A DNA stretch of 64,000 nt from Roseiarcus sp963776665 (GCA_963776665.1 CAVZNQ010000006.1:1-64000); one strand, 5' to 3'; positions 17,434 to 26,868 are shown, numbered from the stretch's first letter. Notes: generated by a model from the letters alone, not told the origin. Numbers and translations: made by a program.

Positions 17434-17985
17434 TCAAGCGAACGGCAGCGAGGCGCGCGTCGCGGTCAGGATTTCCCTGGATAGCTTGTCGTCGTCGACG
17501 ATGCGGGCGAGCACCATCGCGCCGACCATCGCCGACCAAGCGGCGATCGCGGCGCGCCGCTTCTCGCGCGGTGTACCGCCCTCGGCCTCGGCGCTGAAGC
17601 GTTCGATCTGACGGCGCGTCGACTCGGTCATGACCTGCCTAAGATCGGTCGACCCGCGAGCGGCCTCCGTGCCAAGCGACGAGAACGTGCAACCGCTGGC
17701 GGGATCGTCGCGATGGCGCGCGCTCAGATAGCCATCGGCATAGGCCGCCGCCCGCATGCGCGTCCCCACGCCGTCTGGGGCAGGGGCGAGGACCGACTCG
17801 ATCGCCTCGGCGATCAGCGCCTCCTTGGACGAAAAGTGCCCATAGAAAGCGCCATGGGTGAGGCCTGCGTCCCTCATCACTTGGGCCACGGTCACGTCGT
17901 CGAAACCGCGCAGCCGGAAGAGACGCGCAGCCGCCGCCAAAATCCGCGCCCGGTGCTCTGCGACCTGTTCCTTGCTGACTTTCAT
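17434..17985 (-). CDS. TetR-family transcriptional regulator
   Basis: 183 residues from ATG 17985. The N-terminal DNA-binding domain reads ILAAAARLFRLRGFDDVTVAQVMRDAGLTHGAFYGHFSSKEALI, close to the TetR consensus. The C-terminal part (SGCTFSSLGTEAARG, AWSAMVGAMVLARIVDD) resembles the TetR_C group that often regulates oxidoreductases. It is divergent from an SDR gene, with a palindrome in the 90-bp gap, so it most likely represses that gene and itself. Confidence 0.9.
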   Translation of the reverse strand: MKVSKEQVAEHRARILAAAARLFRLRGFDDVTVAQVMRDAGLTHGAFYGHFSSKEALIAEAIESVLAPAPDGVGTRMRAAAYADGYLSARHRDDPASGCTFSSLGTEAARGSTDLRQVMTESTRRQIERFSAEAEGGTPREKRRAAIAAWSAMVGAMVLARIVDDDKLSREILTATRASLPFA

Positions 17986-18008
17986 GCTCCGATGGGCCTC
18001 CTCGCCCC

Positions 18009-18036
18009 TTGACATCATACATTATCATGATAATGA
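18009..18036 (+). promoter_or_regulatory. SDR promoter overlapped by a palindromic TetR operator candidate
   Basis: TTGACA (18009-18014), 16-nt spacer and TAATGA (18031-18036) form a plausible sigma-70 promoter toward the SDR gene. A perfect 16-bp palindrome CATTATCATGATAATG (18020-18035) covers the spacer and -10, as expected for repression by the divergent TetR protein. Confidence 0.6.
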
Positions 18037-18075
18037 ATGCAATCATGATGACTATCATCAATAGGAGTTCATACC

Positions 18076-18891
18076 ATGGTGCATAAGGTTCCGACCGTTC
18101 TCGTCACCGGCGCATCCTCGGGCATCGGGGCGACCTACGCCGACCGTTTTGCCCGGCGCGGGCATGACCTAGTACTGGTCGCGCGTGACGGGGCGCGTAT
18201 GGAGGAACTCGCGTCCCGCTTACGCGCCGAGACCGGAGTGAAAATCGACATTGCGTCCGCCGATCTCACGGCGGGCGCCGATCTGGCGGGGATCGAGGCC
18301 CGCCTTCGCGACGACGACCGCATCGGCATCCTGGTCAACAATGCCGGCATCGCCGCGCCCGGCGGCTTCGCTAACGCCGATCTCGATATGATGGACCGCC
18401 TGATCCGTCTCAACGTCACCGCGGTCACGCGCCTTGTTGGCGCGGTCGTTCCGCGATTTCTCGCCCGCGGCGAAGGCGCGATCATCAATATTGCTTCGGT
18501 GGTGGGCCTCGCGCCGGAGATTTCGTTCGGCGCCTATGGCCCCAGCAAAGCCTACGTGCTGGCGCTGTCGCAAAGCCTGCAGGCGGAGCTTGGCGGCCGC
18601 GGCGTCTACGTCCAGGCGGTGCTGCCAGCGGCGACCCGGACCGAGATCTGGGCGAGGTCAGGCCGTGACGTGAACACGCTCAAAGGCGTGATGGAGGTCG
18701 GCGAACTGGTCGACGCGGCGCTCGTCGGCTTCGACCGCCGCGAGGCGGTGACCATTCCGCCGCTGCCCGACGCCGCCCAGTGGGAGAGATTCAACGCCGC
18801 GCGCCAGGCCATGCTGCCGAACTTCGCCAACGAGCACGCGGCGGAGCGCTATCGCGCCAGCAACCTCAGCGATCGTATCGCCGCCCAGTGA
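18076..18891 (+). CDS. Short-chain dehydrogenase/reductase
   Basis: 271 residues, ATG with AGGAG 9 bp upstream. Classical SDR features: cofactor loop TGASSGIGATYA, NNAG (in ILVNNAGIAAPGG), a catalytic Ser in IINIASVVGLAPE and YGPSKAYV with the catalytic Tyr and Lys. The Arg-rich segment VARDGARMEE after strand 2 suggests NADP(H). The substrate is unknown. Control by the divergent TetR regulator is inferred from the overlapping palindrome. Confidence 0.9.
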   Translation: MVHKVPTVLVTGASSGIGATYADRFARRGHDLVLVARDGARMEELASRLRAETGVKIDIASADLTAGADLAGIEARLRDDDRIGILVNNAGIAAPGGFANADLDMMDRLIRLNVTAVTRLVGAVVPRFLARGEGAIINIASVVGLAPEISFGAYGPSKAYVLALSQSLQAELGGRGVYVQAVLPAATRTEIWARSGRDVNTLKGVMEVGELVDAALVGFDRREAVTIPPLPDAAQWERFNAARQAMLPNFANEHAAERYRASNLSDRIAAQ

Positions 18892-18898
18892 TCACGAG

Positions 18899-19711
18899 TC
18901 AGCCGACGCGCTCGATCAGCGCCATCGCGGCGGCCGGGTTACGTTCCTTGGCTCCGCTGATGACGTAGAGAAATACCTCTCGGCCGGCGTCGCCCGGCTG
19001 GAGCGGCGCGGCGGTTTTGAGATCGGTCGGGGCGCCGCCAGCGGCCCATGTCTTGGCGCGGTCGGCCCAGAGATCGAGGGCGGAACTCGAGTATCCCGCG
19101 GCCTCGCTGTCGGTCGTTCCCATGATCCGCGCGTAGACGAACGGCGCGGTCAGGTCAGCGATCTGCGGGTATTTGGAATCGCCCGCGATCGCGATTGCGA
19201 CGCCGTGGGTTCGCGCCAGCGCGACGAACTCGGGCGTTTGAAAACTGTCGTTGCGCACCTCGACGACGTGACGGATCGCGAGCCCATCGACAGACGCGGG
19301 AAGCAGTCTCAAGAACGCGGCGAAATCCTCAGGGTCGAAGCGCTTCGTCGCGGCGAACTGCCAGTTGATCGGCCCAAGCTTGGCCTTGAGATTGGTGACG
19401 CCGCTCTTGAAGAAGCGTTCGATCGACTCGCCCGCCTCGGCCAGGACGCGGCGGTTGGTGGCGAAACGCGGTCCTTTGAGCGAGAAAACAAAATCGTCCG
19501 GCGTCTCGTCGTGCCACTTGGCGTAGCTCGTCGGCTTCTGCGAGCCATAGAAGGTGCCGTTGATCTCGATCGAGGTGAGTTTTGAGCTCGCATATTCGAG
19601 CTCGCGGCTCTGGGCCAGGCCTTTGGGATAGAAGGCGCCCCGCCATGGTTCGTAGGTCCAGCCGCCGACGCCGATCCTGATCTTGACGGAAGCTTTCCGC
19701 TTTGCAGCCAA
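18899..19711 (-). CDS. DUF72-family protein
   Basis: About 270 residues. KIRIGVGGWTYEPWRGAFYPKGL at the N-terminus and the TIM-barrel-like pattern ISSIEINGTFYGSQKPTSY, FVFSLKGPRFATNRR, FVYARIMG identify DUF72 (COG1801), whose enzymatic role is unsettled. No ATG fits. A TTG at 19711 with AAGGAGG 11 bp upstream is preferred, and a TTG at 19741 is the alternative. It lies 51 bp after the YbaK gene on the same strand, so it may be read with that operon. Confidence 0.85.
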   Translation of the reverse strand: MAAKRKASVKIRIGVGGWTYEPWRGAFYPKGLAQSRELEYASSKLTSIEINGTFYGSQKPTSYAKWHDETPDDFVFSLKGPRFATNRRVLAEAGESIERFFKSGVTNLKAKLGPINWQFAATKRFDPEDFAAFLRLLPASVDGLAIRHVVEVRNDSFQTPEFVALARTHGVAIAIAGDSKYPQIADLTAPFVYARIMGTTDSEAAGYSSSALDLWADRAKTWAAGGAPTDLKTAAPLQPGDAGREVFLYVISGAKERNPAAAMALIERVG

Positions 19712-19762
19712 GTCCTCACATGCCTCCTTGTTCGCGCGCAATCGCCGCTACGCGTCCGCCGG

Positions 19763-20203
19763 TCAGCGCGACCAGGTCCGTGGCGTCAAGCGAAAGACTG
19801 CGTTGGGCGTGCCGGCGGCGGCCCAGATCTCGGGGAACGCCATCAGCGATTCGTCGATCAGGACGGCTGGCGGAGTCTTGTGACCGACTGGCGGCACGCC
19901 GCCGATGGCGAAGCCGGTCGCCTCGCGCACGAACTCGGCGTCGGCGCGGGCGATTCCCTCGCCGACTGCCTCTGCAACCTTGGTCTCATCGACCCGGTTG
20001 ACGCCGGAGGCCACGACGAGCACCGGCCGACGGCTGTCAGCGGTGCGGAAGATGAGGGACTTGGCGATCTGGCCGACCGTGCAGCCGATGGCCGCCGCGG
20101 CGTCGGCCGCGGTGCGGGTGGTCGCCTCGAACTCCAGCACCGGGAACCCCTCGCCGAGGGCGGCCTGAACCTTGAGCGCCGAGGGACTTGCCGCGGGCTT
20201 CAT
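19763..20203 (-). CDS. YbaK/EbsC-family aminoacyl-tRNA deacylase
   Basis: 146 residues. The family pattern is complete: AADAAAAIGCTVGQIAKSLIF with the conserved Lys, VVASGVNRVDETKV, and GFAIGGVPPVGH. Members hydrolyse mischarged tRNA (for example Ala- or Cys-tRNA-Pro) in trans. The ATG overlaps the stop of the PIN toxin by 4 bp (ATGA), so the deacylase appears to be translated from the toxin-antitoxin transcript, which is unusual. Confidence 0.88.
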   Translation of the reverse strand: MKPAASPSALKVQAALGEGFPVLEFEATTRTAADAAAAIGCTVGQIAKSLIFRTADSRRPVLVVASGVNRVDETKVAEAVGEGIARADAEFVREATGFAIGGVPPVGHKTPPAVLIDESLMAFPEIWAAAGTPNAVFRLTPRTWSR

Positions 20204-20610
20204 CGTCTCTGCTCCCGAAACGGATTGACGATCCGCAATCGCTTGTCGATCGCCATCCCGTCCTGCATGTCCTCGGACCACAGACGGTCGCACTCCGCGA
20301 GCAGGGCGGAAGCGGTGATGAGCGCATCGTAGATCGCGAGATTGTGACGCTCAGCCAAAGCGAGCCCAAGCTCGTGGGTCTCGATGGTGACCGGATGGAC
20401 GGTCAGCAATCCCCGCAGCGACGACAGAAGGCTACGGGTTTCTCGCCAGGACATTTTCATCTTGCGTCGCGCGACATTGGCGACTTCGTTCAGCACTTGA
20501 ACGCTGATCGCGCCCCCGTCGCGAAGTACGGCTTCCGCCCGGTCGGCCTTCGACGAATTGCCCGAGGCGAGGTAAACGAGAATATTGCTATCGAAGAAGT
20601 TACCGGGCAT
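20200..20610 (-). CDS. PIN-domain toxin (VapC-like ribonuclease)
   Basis: 136 residues. The PIN acidic residues are visible: Asp7 in FFDSNILVYL, Glu in VQVLNEVANVARRK, Asp in IYDALITASALL, and a final acidic position in LWSEDMQDG. These bind Mg2+ in RNases that cleave tRNA or rRNA. The start overlaps the end of the AbrB-type antitoxin by 11 bp and the stop overlaps YbaK by 4 bp, the arrangement of a type II toxin-antitoxin operon with an extra cargo gene. Confidence 0.88.
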   Translation of the reverse strand: MPGNFFDSNILVYLASGNSSKADRAEAVLRDGGAISVQVLNEVANVARRKMKMSWRETRSLLSSLRGLLTVHPVTIETHELGLALAERHNLAIYDALITASALLAECDRLWSEDMQDGMAIDKRLRIVNPFREQRR

Positions 20611-20830
20611 TCGCCTCGTCCCGGTCGAACTTGAAATCGGGCGGCAATCGCCCGCGAAAAGCGCGCAGCCGGTTCAGGAAATCCTGTCGCTGGGGCTTGC
20701 GAGCGACGCCGAATGCGCGCTCCCCGGCCACGTGCACGTCGATCTCGTCGCCGGGCTTGAGCTGCAACGCTTCGACAACGGCGGCGGGAAGGCGGACGGC
20801 AAGGCTATTGCCCCATTTGGCGACCTGCAT
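20600..20830 (-). CDS. AbrB/MazE-type antitoxin
   Basis: 76 residues from ATG 20830, with AAGGAAG upstream; an ATG at 20854 is in frame. The swapped-hairpin DNA-binding domain reads VAKWGNSLAVRLPAAVVEALQLKPGDEIDV. The acidic/basic C-terminal tail (FRGRLPPDFKFDRDEANAR) is where such antitoxins bind the PIN partner. It overlaps the toxin start by 11 bp. It should repress its own promoter in the 105-bp gap to the acyl-CoA ligase stop. Confidence 0.87.
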   Translation of the reverse strand: MQVAKWGNSLAVRLPAAVVEALQLKPGDEIDVHVAGERAFGVARKPQRQDFLNRLRAFRGRLPPDFKFDRDEANAR

Positions 20831-20935
20831 GAGGCTCTTCCTTCGGATAGACATGTGAACCAGCGTATATCCGTCGAGGTCGCCCGGTCAAGTTTCGTGA
20901 AGACCGCATCTCCGGATTGGCGCCGGTCCCCGCGG

Positions 20936-22636
20936 TCAGGCGACGCGGGCTTGCGGGTCCGAGGCGCGAAGGTCCTTCTTGGAGATCTTCCCGACCGGGG
21001 TCTTGGGCAGCTCGGCGCGAATTTCCATTGCGCCGATCATCTCGTGCTTGCCGAGACGATCCTTGAGAAACGCCTTCATCTCCTCAAACGAAACCGGCGC
21101 CGCGCCGGCCTTCAACTTGACGAACGCCTTGGGAGTCTCGCCGCGATAGTCGTCCGGCACGCCGATCACGCTCACTTCCTCGACTGACGGGTGCTGATAG
21201 ATCGCCTCCTCGATATTGCGCGGATAGACGTTGAACCCGCCGCACAGCAGCATGTCCTTGGTGCGATCGACGATGTAGACGAAGCCGTCCTCGTCCATGT
21301 ATCCGACGTCGCCGGTGCGGAAGAACCCGTCCTTGGTCATCGAATCGGCGGTCGCTTTCGGCTGTTTCCAGTAGCCCTTCATCACGTTGGGGCCCTTGAC
21401 GCAGATCTCGCCGCGCTCGCCCGGCTTGACCTCACGGTCGGGGTCGGCGACATCGATGAACTTCATCTCGGTGGTGGGGTAGGGAAGGCCGCAGGAGCCC
21501 GCCTTTCTTGGCCCCTCCCGCGGCGTGAACGTTCCGATCGGCGCGGTCTCGGTCATCCCCCAGCCCTCGCCCAACCGGCAGCCGATGACTTTCTCGAACC
21601 GCTCCTGCACCGCGAGCGGAAGCGGCGCCCCGCCCGAGGCGCATAGTCGGAGAGACGACCAGTCCATCGACTCGACTCCGGGCACGCTCAGAAGCGCGAC
21701 ATGCATTGTCGGCACGCCCATATAGACGGTGATCTTCTTGCCGACGATGTCCTTGACGGCGGCAGCCGGATCGAAGCGCGGATGCAGGACAAGCTCCGCC
21801 CCTAACCGGAAGCCAAGCAGCATCACGACGGTCAGCGAATAGATATGGAATAGCGGCAGGATGCAAAGGAAACGCTCCTCGCCCTCGCGCAGCGAGTTGG
21901 GGCCGCTGCGGGTCATGATCTCCATATAGAGCGAGCAGGCGGCGGTCAGATTGGCGTGTGTGAGCATCGCGCCTTTGGGAGTCCCGGTCGTGCCGCCGGT
22001 ATATTGGATCACGGCCAAGTCTTCCGTAAGGTCGCCGAGAGGATGGACGTTGTAGCGACCGTCGTTGTCGATCAAGTCGCGAAAGGCGAGGTGACGATCA
22101 TCGCGCTTGACCTCGGCCAGCATGCCGGCGGCGACCATCTGCGCCTTGACCGGACCGGGCGCGGGCGACATCTCGGCGAATTCGCCGACCACCAGAGTCT
22201 TGAGGCGGGTTGAGCCAATCAGTTTCTCGGCCTGCGGATAAAGCGCGGCGAGGTCGAGCGTCACCAGAATGTGGGTCTCGCTGTCTTCGATCTTGATTTG
22301 CAGGGTATGCAGCGCGTCCAACGGCGAGTAGTTGACGACGGCGCCGCCGGCCTTCAGCACGCCGAAGAAGGCGATGATGTAATGAGGCGTATTGGGCAGG
22401 AAGAGGCCGACGTGCACGCCCGGGCCGACCCCGAGCTTCTGGAATCCCGCTGCTGCCCGGTTCGCCAGCGCGTCCAATTCTGCGTACGAGATCCGTTTGC
22501 CCATGAACTCGAGCGCGGGCCTGGCGCCGAACCGCTCGGCGGCCTTTTCGAGCACGCTTTGCACGGGAGCGAGATCGAGCGGCGCGTCCGCGCGCACCTC
22601 GGGCGGAAAGGATTTCACCCACGGTCGAACTGTCAT
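20936..22636 (-). CDS. Acyl-CoA ligase (AMP-forming; long-chain fatty acid or dicarboxylate type)
   Basis: 566 residues. ANL superfamily motifs: YTGGTTGTPKGAMLTHAN (P-loop), GWGMTETAP (A5), GEICVKGPNVMKGYW, FFRTGDVGYMDEDGFVYIVDR and the catalytic Lys in KTPVGKISKKDL. The enzyme activates a carboxylic acid to acyl-AMP, then to acyl-CoA. It most resembles FadD/PimA-like ligases; chain length cannot be read from sequence. ATG 22636 has GAGGA 7 bp upstream. It is divergent from an SDR gene. Confidence 0.92.
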   Translation of the reverse strand: MTVRPWVKSFPPEVRADAPLDLAPVQSVLEKAAERFGARPALEFMGKRISYAELDALANRAAAGFQKLGVGPGVHVGLFLPNTPHYIIAFFGVLKAGGAVVNYSPLDALHTLQIKIEDSETHILVTLDLAALYPQAEKLIGSTRLKTLVVGEFAEMSPAPGPVKAQMVAAGMLAEVKRDDRHLAFRDLIDNDGRYNVHPLGDLTEDLAVIQYTGGTTGTPKGAMLTHANLTAACSLYMEIMTRSGPNSLREGEERFLCILPLFHIYSLTVVMLLGFRLGAELVLHPRFDPAAAVKDIVGKKITVYMGVPTMHVALLSVPGVESMDWSSLRLCASGGAPLPLAVQERFEKVIGCRLGEGWGMTETAPIGTFTPREGPRKAGSCGLPYPTTEMKFIDVADPDREVKPGERGEICVKGPNVMKGYWKQPKATADSMTKDGFFRTGDVGYMDEDGFVYIVDRTKDMLLCGGFNVYPRNIEEAIYQHPSVEEVSVIGVPDDYRGETPKAFVKLKAGAAPVSFEEMKAFLKDRLGKHEMIGAMEIRAELPKTPVGKISKKDLRASDPQARVA

Positions 22637-22866
22637 CGCCTGTCCTCGCATTTTCCTCGCCCGGCTCCGGCCGCTTTCGTCGGCGGCGCTCTGTCGTTGA
22701 ATTTGCGCGTTCGCCAGCAGCCGTCAAGTTTCTCCGCTCGTAGCCTCGTGAATGGGGTAAATGCCGAGGCGGCCCGGTCCGTTGCGCCCCGGTCGCCCCC
22801 ATTGCAAGATGCGCAGGTGGGGAAGCGCGCCCGGCGCAGCTCTCTACGGCGGGAGGGATGAAACCT

Positions 22867-23581
22867 ATGGCGGAAGCAACCAAGCCTCCGGTATGCGCGA
22901 TCCTCGGCGTCGGCCCAGGCAACGGCGAGGCGTTCGCCCGGCGCTTCTCCGGCGATGGCTACGCCGTCGCCTTGATGGCGCGCCGCGCCGAGCTCACCGC
23001 GCAAACTCGCCGCCGAGCTCAAGGGCGCGAGGGCCTATCCTTGCGACGTCGCCGACGAGGCCTCGGTCGAGGCGGCCTTCGCCAAAATGCGGGCCGAAAT
23101 CGGCGACGCCGACGTTCTCATCTTCAATGCCGGCTCGGGCGTCTGGGGCAATGTCGAGGAGGTCAAGGCCGACGACCTCGAGCGGTCGTGGCGCATCAAC
23201 ACGCTCGGCCTTTTTCTCGCCGGCCGGCAGGCGATCCCGGCGATGAAACAAAAAGGGCGGGGGACGATCATCGTCGTCGGCGCGACCGCCTCACGCCGTG
23301 GCGCAGCAGGCACGGCGGCGTTCGCGCAGAGCAAGATGGCGCAGCGCGCGCTCGCTGAATCGATGGCCCGCCATCTCTGGCCGGCGGGCATCCATGTCGC
23401 GCTGATCGTCGTCGACGGCGTGGTCGGCGGGCCGGTGACGCGCTCGCGTTTCACCGACCGCGCGGACGACTTCTTCATCGATCCGGCTGGCGTCGCCGCG
23501 ATCGCCGCCGACCTCACCAGGCAAGACCGCGCCGCCTGGAGCTTCGAAGTCGAAGCGCGGCCGTTCAAGGAGAAGTGGTAA
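22867..23581 (+). pseudogene. Short-chain dehydrogenase/reductase, split by one extra base
   Basis: The first frame from ATG 22867 (GGAGG upstream) encodes PVCAILGVGPGNGEAFARRF, a Rossmann start with the atypical G-x-G-x-G-N-G loop, up to RRAELTA. Dropping one C at 23002 joins it to AAELKGARAYPCDVADEASVEAAFAKM and the rest: NAGSGVWGN, IIVVGATASRRG, and a Ser/Gln-x-x-x-Lys pattern (FAQSKMAQRAL) where Tyr is usual. The restored length is about 237 residues. The missing YxxxK tyrosine suggests a divergent SDR. It may be a pseudogene or a sequencing error. Confidence 0.75.
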
Positions 23582-23600
23582 AGCCTCGCTCCCGCTCCGG

Positions 23601-24821
23601 TCAGGCCGGCTGCGGCGCCGCCTGCGGTTCGATCCGGGGAAACGGCTTGAACGTCAGCGCAATCAGGAACGCGCCGAGGCCGATGCCGAACGACCCAAGG
23701 TAAAGCCAGGCGTAGGTCGCGTAGGCGTCATAGATCCATCCCCCGGCGAGCGGGCCGAGCGCCATGCCGAGACTGCCCGCCGTCGACGTTCCGCCGATGA
23801 TCGCGCCCATCATCCGCGCCGGAAAATTCTCGCGCGCGAGTACGGCGTAGAGCGGCATGACGCCGGCGTAGGTGAAGCCGAACAGCGCCGCGACCGCATA
23901 GAACTGATCGAGACTGCCGACGAACATGTAAGCGAGCGCGCCGAAAGCCTGGATCAGCAGGCCCGCGACCAGAACTGGTTTCGCGCCGAGCCGGTCGCCG
24001 AGGACGCCGAAAGCGAGGCGGCCGCCCATGCCCGTCAGGCCCTCGAGACTGTAGATCGACACCGCGGCGAGCGGCGCCACCCCGCATGCGATCGCGTAAC
24101 TCACCGTATGGAAGATCGGTCCCGAATGGGCCGCGCAGCAACAGAAATTGGTCGCGGCGAGAATGAGAAAGGGCGCCGAGCGTAGCGCGGCTGAAGTTGT
24201 CATGCGCCGGTCGTCGCTGGAATCGTAAACGGCCGGGCTCCCGGCTTCCGCCGTCGAGGGCGGCTTGCGGATGAGGAACGCCGCGGGAAGCATGAGAGCG
24301 AGAACGAGGCCGGCGATGATCAGCATCGCGCTTCGCCAATCCGTCCGCCCGATGAGGAAGGCGGCGAAGGGCGACATCGTCATCGGCGCCATGCCGAAGC
24401 CGGCGGACACCAGCGAAACAGCGAGACTGCGCTGGGTCTCGAACCAGCGCGTCACCGTCGCCATTAATGGCGGGAGGATCGCCGAGACCGAGACGCCGAC
24501 CAGCGCGCCGAAGCAGAGCTGGAACTGGAGGAGGCTGGTCGCGCGGCTGGCGAGCGCGAGGCCTACGCCGAGCAGGACCGTGCCGATCAGAACGACGGTC
24601 CGCGGCCCGATGCGGTCGACGAGCAGCCCCCAGGCGAGGCCCGAGGCGGCCATCGTCAGGAAGCCGATCGTCATCGCGCTCGAGACGCCGGTCCGCGACC
24701 AGCCGGTCGCCGCCGTCAGCGGCACCAGGAACACCGGCAGGCAGAACATCGCGCCGATCGCGACGCAGCCGAGAAAGCCGCCCGCGGCGACGATCACCCA
24801 GCGGTATGGCGATTGCGTCAT
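23601..24821 (-). CDS. MFS transporter
   Basis: 406 residues with about twelve hydrophobic segments and a short cytosolic middle loop (about residues 190-215, KPPSTAEAGSPAVYDSSDDRR). The N-terminal half has the MFS loop pattern GLLVDRIGPRTVV between helices 2 and 3, echoed by FGVLGDRLGAKPVLV in the second half. The N-terminus WVIVAAGGFLGC is like oxalate/formate and monocarboxylate-type MFS proteins. Substrate unknown. ATG 24821 removes a basic extension that does not fit the family. It converges with the split SDR. Confidence 0.88.
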   Translation of the reverse strand: MTQSPYRWVIVAAGGFLGCVAIGAMFCLPVFLVPLTAATGWSRTGVSSAMTIGFLTMAASGLAWGLLVDRIGPRTVVLIGTVLLGVGLALASRATSLLQFQLCFGALVGVSVSAILPPLMATVTRWFETQRSLAVSLVSAGFGMAPMTMSPFAAFLIGRTDWRSAMLIIAGLVLALMLPAAFLIRKPPSTAEAGSPAVYDSSDDRRMTTSAALRSAPFLILAATNFCCCAAHSGPIFHTVSYAIACGVAPLAAVSIYSLEGLTGMGGRLAFGVLGDRLGAKPVLVAGLLIQAFGALAYMFVGSLDQFYAVAALFGFTYAGVMPLYAVLARENFPARMMGAIIGGTSTAGSLGMALGPLAGGWIYDAYATYAWLYLGSFGIGLGAFLIALTFKPFPRIEPQAAPQPA

Positions 24822-25004
24822 CGTTGGTCTCCGAAGGCGACTTGTCGGCCGGCGCGGATTTCTCGTCAACCCGGCGCGGGAGCGCATCGCCTCCGATTGG
24901 TTTCAGGCGGCTCCGGACTTCCCGCTTGGCGCTTTCCTTTCACGGGCGCTTTGAGGCAAACTTGAAGCGGCGCTGGCGATTAAGCTGGCCGGTCGGGGGC
25001 AGGG

Positions 25005-26780
25005 ATGGCCAAGCGAGGTTTGGGAATCGTCATTGCGGCCGTTTCCGGCCTCTACGCGTTCTCGGCTTTCGTCGGCGGCGCGCGGGCGGAGCAGCCCGCC
25101 TGCGCCGCCGGCTCCGCAATCAAGTTCGGCGCAGCGCCGAGCCTGTGCGGCGTCGCGGGGAGTCGCGCTGGCGTCATTGCCTACAAGGGCATCGCCTACG
25201 CGACCGCCGCCCGCTGGCAGGCGCCTCAGGCCGCGCCATGGCCGCCGGCGGGCGCGACAGAGGCGACCCGGTTCGGCCCGATCTGCCCGCAGGACGATCC
25301 GCCGCAGCCGAGCGCCGAGGATTGTCTTTACCTCAATGTCTGGGCGCCTGAGAACGCCATCAACGGCGCGCGTTCGCTGCCGGTGATGCTGTTCATCCAC
25401 GGCGGCGCGTTCGTGAAGGGCCTCGGTTCGTCGCCGCTCTACGACGGCAGCGCCTTCGCCGCGCGCGGCGCGGTGGTGGTGACATTCAACTATCGTCTCG
25501 GCGCGCTCGGTTTCCTCTCCGCCAATGCGCTGGGCTCGGGCGAGATCGGCGGCAACTTCGGTCTCATGGACCAGCAGGCGGCGATGGCCTGGGTTCAGCG
25601 CAACATCGCTCCGTTCGGCGGCGATCCCAAGCGGGTGACCCTATTCGGCGAGAGCGCCGGCGCGATGTCGGTCGGGCTGCACACGTTCGACGTCCCGTCC
25701 AGCGGGCCGCTGTTCGGCGCGGCGCTGATGGAAAGCAATCCGCTCGGAATACAATATCTCACGCCGGACGAGGCCAGGCGGCGCGGCGCGACGTTTCTCA
25801 AAGCTTTATGCGACGCCGTCAACGCTTCGGCCGGAGCCAGCCGATGTCCGGGCGACCCGGCCTGGGCGGCAAAAGCCCCGGTCGCCGATATCCTCAAGGC
25901 GCAGACCGATGCGACCGGACGCCTCGAGCGCTCCATCGGGCTTGCGGACCTGCGGCTGTCGGCGCTGATCGAGCGTATCCTCGAGGTTCAGTCGCTGCCA
26001 TGGGCGCCCGTCGTCGACGGCAAGCTCGTCGTTGGCGAGCCCTATGCCGGCTATGCGCCCGAGGCCAGGCCGTTCAAGCCGATCGCGTTCGGCGTCAACG
26101 CCGACGAAGGCCCGCTGTTCGTCGCCCGGGCCTACTCGAGGGCGCCGTGGGATTTCACCTCCTGGGCATACCGCGGCTTCCTCGCCTTGCGTTTCGGCTT
26201 GAGAGCGGGGGCGATCCTGCACACGCCGCGTTACAGCCCGGACGCTCTCGTCGCGCCTCCCTACTACAGCGCCGCCGGCGCGGCTTACGCCAATCTGATG
26301 ACTGACTTCGTGTTCGCCTGCGGCAATCTCTCCGCCGCCAACGCCGCGCTCGCGCAGTCGTCCGAGCCGGCGTTCGGCTACCGCTTCGCGCAGCCGCCGT
26401 TTGTCGACCTCTACGGCCGGCCCCCGGCTGCTGTCGCCGACTTCGGCGCGTGCGCGCCGGGCGAAGCCAGGCCCAATGTCTGTCATGGCGCCGAGTTGCC
26501 CTACGTCTTCGACACGCTCGACGTGGTGGCGACGGCGAACGATCGCCCGCGCGCCTCCGACCGGACGCTGGCCGAGGCGATGAATGCCGCCTGGTTCGCC
26601 TTCGCCGAGAATCCAGCAGCGCCCGGCGAACCGTGGATCGCCTACGACGGGCGGGGCAAGGTGCTGGAGTGGAGCGGCGATGGGAAAGGAGCCGCCGATC
26701 TCGACGAACCGGCGAGCTGCAGCGCTCTTTGGCTGCACGCATTGCCCTATCGGCTGGCGGGCCCGACTCCGCGGCGTTAG
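25005..26780 (+). CDS. Type B carboxylesterase/lipase, exported
   Basis: 591 residues. A signal peptide (MAKRGLGIVIAAVSGLYAFSAFVGGARA) precedes a carboxylesterase domain: EDCLYLNVWAP, the oxyanion GGAFVKG, the nucleophile elbow GESAGAMS, the acid residue in GVNADEGPLF and His in CHGAELPYVF. Paired cysteines (for example in QPACAAGS, SLCGVAG, EDCLY) fit periplasmic folding. It hydrolyses carboxyl esters; the substrate is unknown. It stands alone between a divergent MFS gene and a convergent dehalogenase. Confidence 0.9.
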   Translation: MAKRGLGIVIAAVSGLYAFSAFVGGARAEQPACAAGSAIKFGAAPSLCGVAGSRAGVIAYKGIAYATAARWQAPQAAPWPPAGATEATRFGPICPQDDPPQPSAEDCLYLNVWAPENAINGARSLPVMLFIHGGAFVKGLGSSPLYDGSAFAARGAVVVTFNYRLGALGFLSANALGSGEIGGNFGLMDQQAAMAWVQRNIAPFGGDPKRVTLFGESAGAMSVGLHTFDVPSSGPLFGAALMESNPLGIQYLTPDEARRRGATFLKALCDAVNASAGASRCPGDPAWAAKAPVADILKAQTDATGRLERSIGLADLRLSALIERILEVQSLPWAPVVDGKLVVGEPYAGYAPEARPFKPIAFGVNADEGPLFVARAYSRAPWDFTSWAYRGFLALRFGLRAGAILHTPRYSPDALVAPPYYSAAGAAYANLMTDFVFACGNLSAANAALAQSSEPAFGYRFAQPPFVDLYGRPPAAVADFGACAPGEARPNVCHGAELPYVFDTLDVVATANDRPRASDRTLAEAMNAAWFAFAENPAAPGEPWIAYDGRGKVLEWSGDGKGAADLDEPASCSALWLHALPYRLAGPTPRR

Positions 26781-26868
26781 TCTCGCGGCCCTGACCCACA
26801 GACGAGCGGAGCCACAGCCAAAATCGACTCGCTGAAAAGACCGCGCGGGGCGGGAAACGTTCGCGCGC

